Below, piece after piece: positions 47,716 through 57,274 of a stretch of DNA of 64,000 nt. The translations under genes and the position numbers were made by a program. The notes under the pieces were generated by a model. That model did not search any database, was not told where the DNA came from, and worked only from the letters and a program-made list of their open reading frames with translations. This DNA is from Roseateles noduli (lineage in GTDB: Bacteria; Pseudomonadota; Gammaproteobacteria; Burkholderiales; Burkholderiaceae_C), in the NCBI GenBank assembly GCA_002205125.1, contig NIOE01000015.1, positions 174,167-238,166 on the forward strand, read 5' to 3'. Position 1 is the stretch's first letter. Each line of letters opens with the position of its first letter.

Positions 47716-47829
47716 GATCGGGGCGAAGCGTACCTGAATGCCGATGCGGCCCTGGGCCGCTGTCGATTTCCGGTCGTCCCGTTCGTCGTCATGGCATCAC
47801 TCCCCGCATTCCCTCTGAAAGGAACCTCG

Positions 47830-48201
47830 ATGAAATACCTCGGACTCGCCTACTTCACGCCCGAGAAGTTCGACGAGATGTCGCCCGACGACGTCAAGGC
47901 GCTGGTGAGCCAGTGCCCGGCGCTCGACGAGACGATGCGCGCGACCGGCAAGGTGCTGGTGTCCGCGTCGCTGGGCGACCTCGACAAATGGAAGACGCTG
48001 CGTCCGCGCGGCGGCAAGACGCAGATCACCGACGGCCCCTACACGGAAACGAAGGAGGTCGTCGGCGGCCTGTTCATCATCGAGGCGGACAGCCCCGAAG
48101 AGGCGCAGCGCATCGCCGCCATGCACCCGGCGGCCCAGATCGGCGAGGCGGGCGGCTGGGCCGTCGAGCTCATCCCGACGGACTTCTATCTGAGCCGCTG
48201 A
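47830..48201 (+). CDS. DGPF/YCII-type domain protein, 123 residues
   Basis: This small protein has the family signature T-D-G-P-Y-T-E-T-K-E near residues 64-73 and the usual helix-strand ends. The family is also called PhnB-like DGPF or YciI-related; members are often near sigma factors or act as small enzymes of unknown reaction. A ribosome site (gaaagga) precedes the ATG; a longer in-frame start exists but has no site. It lies divergent from the 88-residue gene. A second family member ends the window at 63413-63835. Confidence 0.8.
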   Translation: MKYLGLAYFTPEKFDEMSPDDVKALVSQCPALDETMRATGKVLVSASLGDLDKWKTLRPRGGKTQITDGPYTETKEVVGGLFIIEADSPEEAQRIAAMHPAAQIGEAGGWAVELIPTDFYLSR

Positions 48202-48285
48202 GAAGCCCGACGCCTGCCGACATCAGGCGCAGGCCGAGCCTCCCCGTAGACTCCGCGCTTCCATCGAATCTAAGAAGACCTCGAA

Positions 48286-49416
48286 TTGAAGACGTTGGTA
48301 CTGGGAGGCTACGGGAACTTCGGCGCGCGCATCTGCCGCGCGCTGGCGGGGGAACCGTCGATCGCGTTGATGATCGGCGGGCGCAACGCGGCGCGGGCGC
48401 GCGCCTTGGCCGATGAGATCGGACAGGGCGCCGAGGGCGTCGCGATCGACCTCGCGTCGCCTGCGTTCTCCGACGATCTCCGGCGCATAGGCGTCGAGCT
48501 GCTGATCCACACGGCCGGTCCTTTCCAGGACCAGTCCTACGACGTCGCGCAGGCGGCCGCGCGAGCCGGCGCGCACTACATCGACCTCGCCGACGGACGT
48601 CGGTTCGTCTGCGACTTCCCTTCAGTGCTCGATGCGGCCTTCCGTGCATCGGGGCGGGTCGGCATCTCCGGCGCGAGCACGGTGCCGGCCTTGTCCTCCG
48701 CCGTGGTGGAGCGGCTCACGCACGAGTGGCGAAGCATCCGCAACATCGACATCTGCATCGCGCCGGCCCAGACCGCGCCGCGCGGGGAAGCGACGCTCGC
48801 CGCCGTGCTGAGCTATTGCGGTGGCCCCGTCCAGGTCTGGGACGAAGGTCGCTGGGTGTCGCGCCCGGGCTGGGCGAATCCCACGCGCGTCCAGTTCGCC
48901 CGCCTGCGGCCGCGCCTCGGCGCCCTGTGCGACATCCCGGATCTGGAGCTGTTCCCCTCGCGGTACGGCGTGGCGAATCGGGTCATGTTCCGCGCCGCGC
49001 TTGAAGTCGGCGTCACGCAACGGGCAATGGGCTGGCTGGCCACGCTTCGGCGCATCGGGCTGTTGAAGCAGCCCTCGCGACTGGCCGCGCTGATGCAGGC
49101 GACGGCGCCGATGTTCGACTTCCTCGGCTCCGCGCTAGGCGGTATGGTCGTGCGCGTGGAAGGCGAGGACTCGATGGGACGGCAGGCTCGAAGGGAATGG
49201 CACATCGCCGCCGACGACGACCACGGGCCGGAGATCCCGTGCATGGCGGCGATCCTCCTGGCGAGACGGTTGTCGCGCGGTGAAGACCTGACCCCGGGCG
49301 CTCATGCCTGCATGGGCGTGCTGAGCCTGGACGAGTTTCAACCGGAGTTCGAGCGTTGGGGTATGGTGACCGACGTTCCAGTGGAGGAGGTGCTCGATGG
49401 CGCATCGGCGGTTTGA
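48286..49416 (+). CDS. Saccharopine dehydrogenase-like NAD(P)-binding protein
   Basis: This 376-residue protein starts with a Rossmann motif (G-G-Y-G-N-F-G at residues 7-13) and has H-T-A-G-P-F and Y-I-D-L-A-D typical of the saccharopine dehydrogenase-like group. These proteins are poorly defined; some are trans-acting reductases of lipids. The start is a TTG with aagaag upstream, and no ATG lies nearby. The next gene overlaps its end by 20 bases. With the two genes after it, it forms a three-gene cassette. Confidence 0.78.
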   Translation: MKTLVLGGYGNFGARICRALAGEPSIALMIGGRNAARARALADEIGQGAEGVAIDLASPAFSDDLRRIGVELLIHTAGPFQDQSYDVAQAAARAGAHYIDLADGRRFVCDFPSVLDAAFRASGRVGISGASTVPALSSAVVERLTHEWRSIRNIDICIAPAQTAPRGEATLAAVLSYCGGPVQVWDEGRWVSRPGWANPTRVQFARLRPRLGALCDIPDLELFPSRYGVANRVMFRAALEVGVTQRAMGWLATLRRIGLLKQPSRLAALMQATAPMFDFLGSALGGMVVRVEGEDSMGRQARREWHIAADDDHGPEIPCMAAILLARRLSRGEDLTPGAHACMGVLSLDEFQPEFERWGMVTDVPVEEVLDGASAV

Positions 49417-49888
49417 GTTCGACATGTCGGCCCCGGCGGACGTCGTCTTCGACGCCTTCCACTTCCACCATTGGCGTGTGAAGTGGGACTCGCTGGTCCG
49501 TCACACGCGGGTGCAGGGCGATGCGCCCTGCCCGTTCGCCGGCGCCGTCACGGAGAACCAGGGCCGCGGCCTGCTGCGTCCGCTGTCGATGACGACGACC
49601 TTCGTGTCCTTCGACCGACCGAACGTCGCGGCGGCCACGATGGTGGGGCAATCCTTCCCGTTCAGGCGCTGGGCCGCCTCCATCCAGCACCGCCGTGACA
49701 GCATGGAGCGCTCCTGCCTGATCTACAGCTACACGTTCGAGGTCGGACCCACGTGGATCCAATGGCTGCTGGAGCCCATCGTCGTGCGGATATTCGATTG
49801 GCAGACGCGCAGGCGCTTCGCAAAGCTTCAAGCGTACATTCAGCGCCACCGCGAAGAGATCGAACGGTGGCAGAAGGCGCAGGCCTGA
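49397..49888 (+). CDS. SRPBCC-like (START/Bet v1-type) small protein
   Basis: This 163-residue protein looks like a helix-grip ligand-binding domain: F-E-F-D-M-S-A-P-A-D-V-V-F-D-A-F near the start matches the common START/polyketide-cyclase beginning, and an amphipathic helix of Arg/Glu ends it. The ribosome site ggaggagg and the 20-base overlap with the dehydrogenase gene support a joint role, perhaps on a lipid-like substrate. The exact subfamily is uncertain. Confidence 0.65.
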   Translation: MAHRRFEFDMSAPADVVFDAFHFHHWRVKWDSLVRHTRVQGDAPCPFAGAVTENQGRGLLRPLSMTTTFVSFDRPNVAAATMVGQSFPFRRWAASIQHRRDSMERSCLIYSYTFEVGPTWIQWLLEPIVVRIFDWQTRRRFAKLQAYIQRHREEIERWQKAQA

Positions 49889-49931
49889 AGACATCCCCGG
49901 ATCGCTTCGACAGGTTCGAGGAGATTCGACG

Positions 49932-50564
49932 ATGAAATTGCTTCTGCTAGGAGCGTCCGGTCTGGTGGGCGGCCACGCGCTGAAGCTCGCGCTGGCTGAT
50001 GAGGCGATTTCCGAGGTGATCGCGCCGACTCGCCAGCCGCTGCCGGCGATTGGAAAGCTCCTGAACCCCGTCTGTCCGCAGCTCGATGACTTCGTTCCGA
50101 TGCTGGCGTCGTACGGACCGCAGGCAGCGATCTGCGCCCTGGGAACGACCCAGGCCAAGGCCGGATCGAAAGAAGCGTTCCGGCATGTGGACCACGAGCT
50201 CCCCGTTGCATTCGGGCGAGCCGCACACACCGCGGGCGTCGAAGCCTTCGCCCTCGTGTCCGCGGTGGGCGCGTCGGCGGACTCCCGGTTCTTCTACACG
50301 AGGACCAAGGGCGAAGTGGAACGGGACATCCAGGCCATCGGGTTCCGATCCCTGACGATCTGCAGGCCCAGTCTCATCGGCGGCGAGCGGAATGAAACCA
50401 GACGCGCCGAGCATGCGGCGATGACGCTGATCCGCGTGCTGACGCCGGTCCTGCCGAAGCGCTTCCGCATCAATCCGGCGAGCAGCATCGCCGCGGCGCT
50501 GCTCAAGGCCGTCACCGAGGCACGACCGGGGATTCGCTTGATCTCCTCAGACGAGATGAACTGA
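49932..50564 (+). CDS. NAD(P)-binding epimerase/reductase-like protein
   Basis: This 210-residue protein has the Rossmann start L-L-L-G-A-S-G-L-V-G at about residues 3-12. It also has F-Y-T-R-T-K-G-E-V-E, a Y-x-x-x-K-like catalytic or structural pair. It resembles the short YbjT/HTATIP2-type group of atypical short-chain dehydrogenases. A gaggag ribosome site lies 9 bases before the ATG. It is the third gene of the cassette, after a 43-base gap. Confidence 0.78.
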   Translation: MKLLLLGASGLVGGHALKLALADEAISEVIAPTRQPLPAIGKLLNPVCPQLDDFVPMLASYGPQAAICALGTTQAKAGSKEAFRHVDHELPVAFGRAAHTAGVEAFALVSAVGASADSRFFYTRTKGEVERDIQAIGFRSLTICRPSLIGGERNETRRAEHAAMTLIRVLTPVLPKRFRINPASSIAAALLKAVTEARPGIRLISSDEMN

Positions 50565-50677
50565 CACCACGGTCGGCGCGCTCAGCGCACTGCCATTCGT
50601 CATGCCCTCGCAAACCCGGTCGGGTTTGCGCGTAGGCGGCCTCTATGCTGCCGGCACTCTTCATCCCAGGGTGCCCC

Positions 50678-53600
50678 ATGACGAACAAGATGCTCACGAA
50701 GCAGTCCGCGCCGACGACCGGTTCCAACAGCTTCACCGTCACGCCCGCCCGCGCGGGCGTGATCGCTTTCGGACTCGCGCTGCAGGCCGCCGCCTTCGCC
50801 GCTGACGCGCCTGAAGCCCCTGCGGCGGCGTCCTCGCCCGCCGCGGCCGCCTCGGCTCCCGCCGCGAAGTGGAACGTCAACCAGCCCCCCGGCGAGAAGA
50901 AGATCGCCAACATCGACGTGCGCACCGGCACCTGGATGTCGGTCGACGTCAGCCCCGACGGCAAGCAGATCGTCTTCGACCTGCTCGGCGACCTCTACGT
51001 GATGCCCGTCGGTGGCGGCGAAGCCAAGGCGCTCACGCATTCGATCGCGTGGGAGATGCAGCCCCGCTTCTCCCCCGACGGCAAGCAGATCGCCTTCGTC
51101 TCCGACGCCGGCGGCGGCGACAACATCTGGGTCATGAACGCCGACGGCTCCAACGCCCGCGCGATCTCGACCGAAGACTTCCGCCTGCTCAACAACCCCG
51201 TCTGGCATCCCGGCGGCAAGTACATCGCCGCCCGCAAGCACTTCACCGGCACCCGCTCGCTGGGCAGCGGCGAGATCTGGCTCTATCACGTCGACGGCGG
51301 CAAGGGCCAGCAGCTCAACGAAAAGCCGAACTGGCAGAAGGACCTCGGCGAACCCGCGCTCTCGCCCGACGGCAAGTTCCTGTACTACTCGCAGGACAGC
51401 ACGCCCGGTCGCCAGTTCGAATACAACAAGGACAGCACCGGCGAGATCTTCCGCATCTACCGCCAGGACCTGACCGACGGCACCAACGAGCCCTTCGTCA
51501 CCGGCCCCGGCGGCGCGATCCGCCCGACGCCCTCCCCCGACGGCAAGTACCTCGCCTTCATCCGCCGTCTGCGCGATGCCTCGGGCAGCCGCACCACATT
51601 GTTCCTCAAGGACCTGAAGACCGGCCGCGAATTCCCCGCCTGGACCGGCATGGAGCGCGACCTGCAGGAGTCCTGGTCCGTCCACGGCGTCTACCCCGGC
51701 ATCGCGTGGATGCCCGATTCCAAGCAGGTTGTGGCCTGGGCGCAGGGCAAGCTCTGGCGCATCGATCCCTTCAAGTCCAGCGCCGCCGAGATCCCCTTCC
51801 ATGTGAAGGACGAGCGCCAGATCACGCCCGCGCTGCGCTTCGCGCATGAGGTCGCGCCCGCCACCTTCGAGTCGAAGATGCTGCGCTGGGTGAAGGTCTC
51901 GCCGGACGGCAAGCGCGTGGTGTTCTCCTCCGCCGGCTACCTCTATGCGAGCGAGCTGCGCGACGGCCAGCCGGTCGGCGAAGCCCGCCGCCTCACGTCG
52001 CAGACGGAACGCTTCGAATATTTCCCCGCCTTCTCGCGCGACGGCAGGCAGCTCGTCTACGTGAGCTGGAACGATGCCGACCAGGGTCGCGTGCGCGTGC
52101 TCGACCTGGCCGGCGGCCGCGACACCGTCGTCACGTCCGAGCCGGGCAAGTACCTGTCGCCGGCGTTCTCGCCGGACGGCAGGACCGTCGCGTACCAGAA
52201 GGCCAAGGGCGGCTTCCTGACCTCGCCCTGGAACAGCCTGGAGCCCGGCGTCTACGTCGCCGCAGTCGACGGCAAGGGCCAGCCGCGCCGCGTCACCAAG
52301 GACGGCGAGGCACCCCAGTTCGGCGCCGATAACGACACGCTCTTCGTCACGCGCAAGCAGACGACGGGCGAGGTCGATTCGAATCACCAGCTGGTCCGAT
52401 TGAACCTCGTCGAGCGCAGCGAGTTCGCCGTCGCCAAGAGCGAATTCGCGACCCGATTCACCGTGTCGCCGGACGGCCAGTGGCTGGGCTTCACCGAACG
52501 TTTCCACACCTACGTCACGCCGCTGGCGCCCGCCGGCAAGCTGCAGACCATCGGCCCGAAGGCCGAAGCCATGCCGGTGAAGAAGCTCGACGTCAACGCG
52601 GGCGACGACCTGCAGTGGTCGGGCGACGGCAAGTCGCAGCCGTATGCGTTGCACTACGCGCTGGGCAACGAGCTGTTCACCGTGCCGCTGACGCAGGCGC
52701 TGCAGCCGGGCTTCAAGCCGGCGGAACGCGGCGCCCCCATCAAGCTGACGCTGACCGCGGACAAGCCCAAGGGCCGCATCGCGATCGTCGGCGCGCGCAT
52801 CGTGACGATGAGCGCGAGCAAGCCCGATGAAGTCATCGAGGACGGCGCGATCCTGGTCGACGGCGACCGCATCGCGGTGATCGGGCCGCGCGCGTCGGTG
52901 AGCATCCCCGCGGGCACGGAGACCATCCAGGCGGCCGGCAAGACGGTGATCCCCGGCCTGATCGACGCGCACTGGCACGGCACCATGGCCGAAAGCGAGA
53001 TCGTCCCGCAGCAGAGCTGGATCAACTACGCCTCCCTGGCCTTCGGCCTGACGACGCTGCACGACCCGTCCAACCGCACCAGCGACATCTACACGCAGTC
53101 GGAGATGCAGCGCACGGGCCGCGTGGTCGGGCCGCGCATCTTCTCGACCGGCACGGTGCTGTACGGCGCGAAGTCCGATTTCTCCGCCGTGATCAACAGC
53201 CTGGACGACGCGCAGACGCATCTGAAGCGGCTGAAGTCGGCCGGCGCGATCAGCGTGAAGAGCTACAACCAGCCGCGACGCGACCAGCGCCAGCAAGTGC
53301 TGGAAGCAGCGCGCGAGACCGGGATGATGGTCGTGCCGGAAGGCGGTTCGCTGTTCCAGCTCAACATGTCGATGGTGGTCGACGGCCACACCGGCGTGGA
53401 GCACGCGCTGCCGGTCGCCAAGGTCTACGACGACGTCAAGCAGCTGTGGCCGCAGACGCAGGTCGGCTACACGCCGACGCTGAACGTCGCCTACGGCGGG
53501 CTGGACGGCGAGCACTACTGGTACGCGCGCACGGACGTGTGGCGTCACCCCATCCTCAGCAAGTTCGTGCCCAAGGCCGTGCTGGAGCCGCGCAGCGTGC

Positions 53601-54079
53601 GCCGCGAGACGGCGCCGGAGGAGGACTTCAACGTCATCCAGGTCGCCAGGACCGCGACCGAGCTGCAACGCGCCGGCGTGTCGGTGAACATCGGCGCGCA
53701 CGGCCAACGCGAAGGCCTGGGCGCGCATTGGGAGCTGTGGATGATGGGCATGGGCGGCATGACCTCGCTGGAGGCCATCCGCACGGCGACGCTCAACCCG
53801 GCGCGCTACCTCGGGCTGGACAAGGACATCGGCTCACTGGAAGCGGGCAAGCTCGCGGACATGGTGATCCTCGATGGCGACGTGCTCAAGGACCTCCGAC
53901 AGAGCGACAGGATCAGCCAGGTCATGCAGGGCGGCCGCGTCTTCGACATCCCGACGATGAACGAGGTCTGGCCGGCGAAGAAGGCGCGCAAGCCATTCTT
54001 CTTCGACGGCGCCAACGCCAGCGCGCCGGTGGACGCGCTGGCCGCGGGCGTCGAGGAAGGTCACGGGCACGGGGACTGA
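50678..54079 (+). CDS. Exported TolB-like beta-propeller/amidohydrolase fusion
   Basis: This 1133-residue protein joins a WD40-like/TolB propeller to a metal-dependent amidohydrolase. A likely signal peptide ends near F-A-A-D-A (about residue 40), though the N-terminus before it is unusually long. Several PD40-type units with S-P-D-G-K are visible between about 80 and 640. The hydrolase part begins near residue 700; the metal motif is H765-W-H767 (D-A-H-W-H-G), with conserved N-P-A-R-Y-L-G-L near 1040 and a TIM-barrel ending typical of imidazolonepropionase-like enzymes. Such fusions are common in Gram-negative bacteria and usually act on cyclic amides or dipeptide-like substrates; the substrate here is unknown. 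An ATG at 50690 is also possible. Confidence 0.87.
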   Translation: MTNKMLTKQSAPTTGSNSFTVTPARAGVIAFGLALQAAAFAADAPEAPAAASSPAAAASAPAAKWNVNQPPGEKKIANIDVRTGTWMSVDVSPDGKQIVFDLLGDLYVMPVGGGEAKALTHSIAWEMQPRFSPDGKQIAFVSDAGGGDNIWVMNADGSNARAISTEDFRLLNNPVWHPGGKYIAARKHFTGTRSLGSGEIWLYHVDGGKGQQLNEKPNWQKDLGEPALSPDGKFLYYSQDSTPGRQFEYNKDSTGEIFRIYRQDLTDGTNEPFVTGPGGAIRPTPSPDGKYLAFIRRLRDASGSRTTLFLKDLKTGREFPAWTGMERDLQESWSVHGVYPGIAWMPDSKQVVAWAQGKLWRIDPFKSSAAEIPFHVKDERQITPALRFAHEVAPATFESKMLRWVKVSPDGKRVVFSSAGYLYASELRDGQPVGEARRLTSQTERFEYFPAFSRDGRQLVYVSWNDADQGRVRVLDLAGGRDTVVTSEPGKYLSPAFSPDGRTVAYQKAKGGFLTSPWNSLEPGVYVAAVDGKGQPRRVTKDGEAPQFGADNDTLFVTRKQTTGEVDSNHQLVRLNLVERSEFAVAKSEFATRFTVSPDGQWLGFTERFHTYVTPLAPAGKLQTIGPKAEAMPVKKLDVNAGDDLQWSGDGKSQPYALHYALGNELFTVPLTQALQPGFKPAERGAPIKLTLTADKPKGRIAIVGARIVTMSASKPDEVIEDGAILVDGDRIAVIGPRASVSIPAGTETIQAAGKTVIPGLIDAHWHGTMAESEIVPQQSWINYASLAFGLTTLHDPSNRTSDIYTQSEMQRTGRVVGPRIFSTGTVLYGAKSDFSAVINSLDDAQTHLKRLKSAGAISVKSYNQPRRDQRQQVLEAARETGMMVVPEGGSLFQLNMSMVVDGHTGVEHALPVAKVYDDVKQLWPQTQVGYTPTLNVAYGGLDGEHYWYARTDVWRHPILSKFVPKAVLEPRSVRRETAPEEDFNVIQVARTATELQRAGVSVNIGAHGQREGLGAHWELWMMGMGGMTSLEAIRTATLNPARYLGLDKDIGSLEAGKLADMVILDGDVLKDLRQSDRISQVMQGGRVFDIPTMNEVWPAKKARKPFFFDGANASAPVDALAAGVEEGHGHGD

Positions 54080-54148
54080 CCGGTCGGCGAAGCGCTCGAA
54101 ACCAGCGCTTCGCCCGTCCGACGCCTGAAGGAAGCAGACAAGCGTCCG

Positions 54149-55264
54149 TCAGACGTCAGCTGGCGGCGCTTGCGACTTCCCCAAGGCCTTCACGGCGGCC
54201 TCCACCTCCTTGACCCTGCCGACGATCCTGTCGAGCTGCCGCAGGTGCGCGGCGTTCAAGCGCCAGTCGTCGAAGCTGGAGAACGGGAAGTAGGAGGTGT
54301 AGTGCCCGGCCTCGCGCACGCTCTTGGAGACGCGCGTCCCGCTGCCGATCGTCGTGCCGTCGGCGATCGAGAGGTGTCCCACCACCATCGCCGCGCCGCC
54401 GATCAGGCAGCGCGCGCCTATCCTCGTGCTGCCGGCGATGCCCACACAGCCCGCGATCGCCGTGTGGTCGCCGATGCGCACGTTGTGCGCGATCTGCACC
54501 AGGTTGTCGATGCGCACGTCGCGCCCGATCACCGTGTCCGTGAGCGTGCCGCGATCGATCGCCGTGTTCGCGCCGATCTCGGCATCGTCGCCGATCACCA
54601 CGCCGCCGCGCTGCGGGATGCGGCACCAGCGCTCGCCGTCCCAGGCCATGCCGAAGCCGTCGGCGCCGATCACCGCGCCGCTGCAGATCGTCACCCGCCG
54701 ACCGATCTCGCAGCCGTCGTGCACCACCACGCGCGGATGCAGCACCGAATCGTCGCCGATGCGGACGTCGTCGCCGATCACCACGCCGGCATGGATCACG
54801 CAGCGCTCGCCGATCGTCACGCGATCGCCGATGCAGGCCAGCGCGCGCACCTCCGTCGAGGCGGCGATCGCGCCGTCGATCCCGATCACCGCCCGTGGAT
54901 CCACGCCGCCGCGCGCCGGCATCGGCGGATACATCAGCAACGCGGCCTGCGCAAAGTAGAGATAGGGATCCGGGGTCAGGATCAGGCTGCGCCCCGCCAT
55001 CGCCGCAGCGTCGGCGCATGCCGGCGGCACGATCAGGGCCCCAGATCGGCAGGTCGCGAGTTCAGGCAGGTGCTTGAGCGACACCAGGAACGACAGCTCG
55101 TCCGCCGCCGCGCCGTCGAGCGCCGCGATGCCGCGCACGTGGCGATCCGCGCCGCGCAGCCTGCCGCCCAGCAGCTCCACCAGCTCCGAGAGCCGCCAGA
55201 CGCGCGTCGCCGCGGGTCCTGTCGTTCGGGGTCCGGCCCTGTCGTCCGCTTCCGATACCGTCAT
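54149..55264 (-). CDS. lpxD: LpxD-type acyltransferase (left-handed beta-helix), solitary copy
   Basis: This 371-residue protein has the hexapeptide repeats of the left-handed beta-helix (I-G-D-D-V-R-I-G and similar) and the LpxD hallmark N-L-V-Q-I-A-H-N-V with the catalytic His. The N-terminal domain has A-D-E-L-S-F-L. LpxD N-acylates UDP-3-O-acyl-glucosamine in lipid A synthesis. It is longer than usual (about 340) because of a polar N-terminus; the start at 55264 removes an atypical leader of 23 residues. The normal place of lpxD is between bamA/skp and fabZ/lpxA. That cluster is absent here, so this may be a second copy or a relative with another acceptor. Confidence 0.78.
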   Translation of the reverse strand: MTVSEADDRAGPRTTGPAATRVWRLSELVELLGGRLRGADRHVRGIAALDGAAADELSFLVSLKHLPELATCRSGALIVPPACADAAAMAGRSLILTPDPYLYFAQAALLMYPPMPARGGVDPRAVIGIDGAIAASTEVRALACIGDRVTIGERCVIHAGVVIGDDVRIGDDSVLHPRVVVHDGCEIGRRVTICSGAVIGADGFGMAWDGERWCRIPQRGGVVIGDDAEIGANTAIDRGTLTDTVIGRDVRIDNLVQIAHNVRIGDHTAIAGCVGIAGSTRIGARCLIGGAAMVVGHLSIADGTTIGSGTRVSKSVREAGHYTSYFPFSSFDDWRLNAAHLRQLDRIVGRVKEVEAAVKALGKSQAPPADV

Positions 55265-55425
55265 CTGCTTCGCCTTTCGAGCAACGAAAGGCTGGCAGTC
55301 TGCGCAGCCGGCGCCCGTTTGGCACTGGCGCATCCGCGCGGGACCCGGGCCGCCGCCTAGCCGATCAACGGCGCGACATCCTCAAGTCGAGTGCATCGGT
55401 TCATCAGCAGACCGACACGCAGGCA

Positions 55426-55875
55426 TCAGGCCTTGCCCGTCGAACCGAAACCGCCCTCGCCGCGCGAGGACGCGTCGAAGTCGTCGACAACGCGGAAGCT
55501 CGGCTGCACCACCGGCACGATCACCATCTGCGCGATGCGCTCCATCGGCTGGATCGTGAACACGTCCTTGCCGCGGTTCCACACGCTGACCATCAACTGG
55601 CCCTGGTAGTCCGAGTCGATCAGCCCGACCAGGTTGCCCAGCACCACGCCGTGCTTGTGACCCAGCCCCGATCGCGGCAGGATCATCGCGGCCAGGCCGG
55701 CGTCGCCGATGTGGATCGCCAGGCCCGTGGGCACCAGCACCGTGTCGCCGGGCGACAGCGTGATGGCCTCGTCCAGGCAGGCGCGCAGGTCCAGGCCGGC
55801 GCTGCCGGACGTCGCGTAGGCGGGGAGCTGCTCGGCCATGCGGCGGTCGAGCACCTTCAGATCGATGGTGGTCAT
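55426..55875 (-). CDS. dut: Deoxyuridine 5'-triphosphate nucleotidohydrolase
   Basis: This 149-residue trimeric dUTPase turns dUTP into dUMP and keeps uracil out of DNA. All five family motifs are present: A-G-L-D-L-R-A near residues 26-32, P-R-S-G-L-G near 67-72, G-L-I-D-S-D-Y-Q-G near 83-91, E-R-I-A-Q near 111-115 and the flexible [10 protein letters not shown] end. It follows coaBC by 60 bases in the same direction; dut and coaBC are neighbours in many proteobacteria. Confidence 0.95.
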   Translation of the reverse strand: MTTIDLKVLDRRMAEQLPAYATSGSAGLDLRACLDEAITLSPGDTVLVPTGLAIHIGDAGLAAMILPRSGLGHKHGVVLGNLVGLIDSDYQGQLMVSVWNRGKDVFTIQPMERIAQMVIVPVVQPSFRVVDDFDASSRGEGGFGSTGKA

Positions 55876-55935
55876 GGAATCAGTCGAAGAAACAGTCGAA
55901 TCGGAAATCGGGAGGTCTGACCGTCGGCGCCGGGG

Positions 55936-57165
55936 TCAGGCGCCGTAGGTCGTCAGCCGCTGCGCGATCTCGCGCACCAGCTCGCGCGCCAGCGTCAGCT
56001 TGTCGGCGCGCGACAGCTCGCGTTCGCCGCGGGCGTCGACCAGCGTCAGCGCGTTGTCGTCCTGCCCGAAGGCCGCCGGGCCGATGTTGGCCACGATCAG
56101 CGGCACGTTCTTGCGCTGGCGCTTCTCGCGCGCATGCTTGATCAGGTCCTGGCTCTCCGCCGCGAAGCCCACGCACAGCGGCGGATGCGGCAGCGCGGCG
56201 ACCGTGGCCAGGATGTCGGGGTTCTCGGCCAGATCCAGCGCGGGCGCGATCGCCTCGCCGGCCTTGGCGTTCTTCTTGATCTTGTGCTCGGCCGTCTGCG
56301 CCGGCCGCCAGTCCGCGACCGCCGCCGTCGCGACGAAGACCTGGTGCGTCGCCGCGCGCGGCAGCACCGCGTCCAGCATCTCGCGCGCGCTCTGCACGTC
56401 GATGCGCGTCACCCCCAGCGGCGTCGGCAGGTGCACCGGACCGGCCACCAGCGTCACCTCGGCGCCCGCCTCGGCCGCCGCGCGCGCGACGGCGAATCCC
56501 ATCTTGCCGCTGGAACGGTTCGTGATGCCGCGCACCGGATCGATCGCCTCGTAGGTCGGACCGGCCGTGATCAGCAGCTTGCGCCCGGCCAGCACCTTGG
56601 GCTGGAAGTGCGAGACCACGTGCTCCAGCAGCTGCATCGGCTCCAGCATGCGGCCGTCGCCGACCTCGCCGCAGGCCTGGTCGCCGGAACCGACGCCCAT
56701 CACCAGCGCGCCGTCCGCCTGCACCTGCGCCAGGTTGCGCTGCGTGGCCGGATGCGCCCACATCTCGCGGTTCATCGCCGGGGCCAGCAGCAGCGCGCAC
56801 TTGTGCGCCGGACGGGCCAGCGCGGTCAAGGACAGCAGGTCGTCCGCGCGACCCTGCGCCAGCTTGGCGATGAAGTCCGCGCTGGCGGGCGCCACCACCA
56901 TCACATCGGCCTCGCGCGTCAGGTTGATGTGCGCCATGTTGTTGTCGGGGCGCGCATCCCACTGGCTGGTGAAGACCGGGCGGTTGGACAGCGCCTGCAT
57001 CGTCACCGGCGTGATGAAGGCCTCGGCGGCCTCCGTCATGATGACCTGCACCGTGGCGCCGGCCTTCACGAACAGCCGCGTCAGCTCCGCGATCTTGTAG
57101 CAGGCGATGCCGCCGGACAGGCCCAGGAGGACGTGCCGACCGGCGAGGGAGTTGGATTCGGACAT
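55936..57165 (-). CDS. coaBC: Phosphopantothenoylcysteine synthetase/decarboxylase (coenzyme A synthesis)
   Basis: This 409-residue bifunctional enzyme carries out two steps of coenzyme A synthesis. The N-terminal CoaC flavoprotein domain (about residues 1-185) has G-L-S-G-G-I-A-C-Y-K, and the catalytic His lies in the D-A-R-P-D-N-N-M-A-H segment. The C-terminal CoaB domain begins with T-A-G-P-T-Y-E-A-I-D and N-R-S-S-G-K-M-G. Length and order match E. coli Dfp. Transcription runs on into dut. Confidence 0.95.
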   Translation of the reverse strand: MSESNSLAGRHVLLGLSGGIACYKIAELTRLFVKAGATVQVIMTEAAEAFITPVTMQALSNRPVFTSQWDARPDNNMAHINLTREADVMVVAPASADFIAKLAQGRADDLLSLTALARPAHKCALLLAPAMNREMWAHPATQRNLAQVQADGALVMGVGSGDQACGEVGDGRMLEPMQLLEHVVSHFQPKVLAGRKLLITAGPTYEAIDPVRGITNRSSGKMGFAVARAAAEAGAEVTLVAGPVHLPTPLGVTRIDVQSAREMLDAVLPRAATHQVFVATAAVADWRPAQTAEHKIKKNAKAGEAIAPALDLAENPDILATVAALPHPPLCVGFAAESQDLIKHAREKRQRKNVPLIVANIGPAAFGQDDNALTLVDARGERELSRADKLTLARELVREIAQRLTTYGA

Positions 57166-57274
57166 AGGAAGGAACTCTACCAGCGCGACCTTTTGGCGAT
57201 CCCTGAAAGGCCTTGCAGGTCCGGCCGTGCCTGACCTTCGTCACGCGGGTTTCCGCCCGGAAGGGCGCAGCGGG

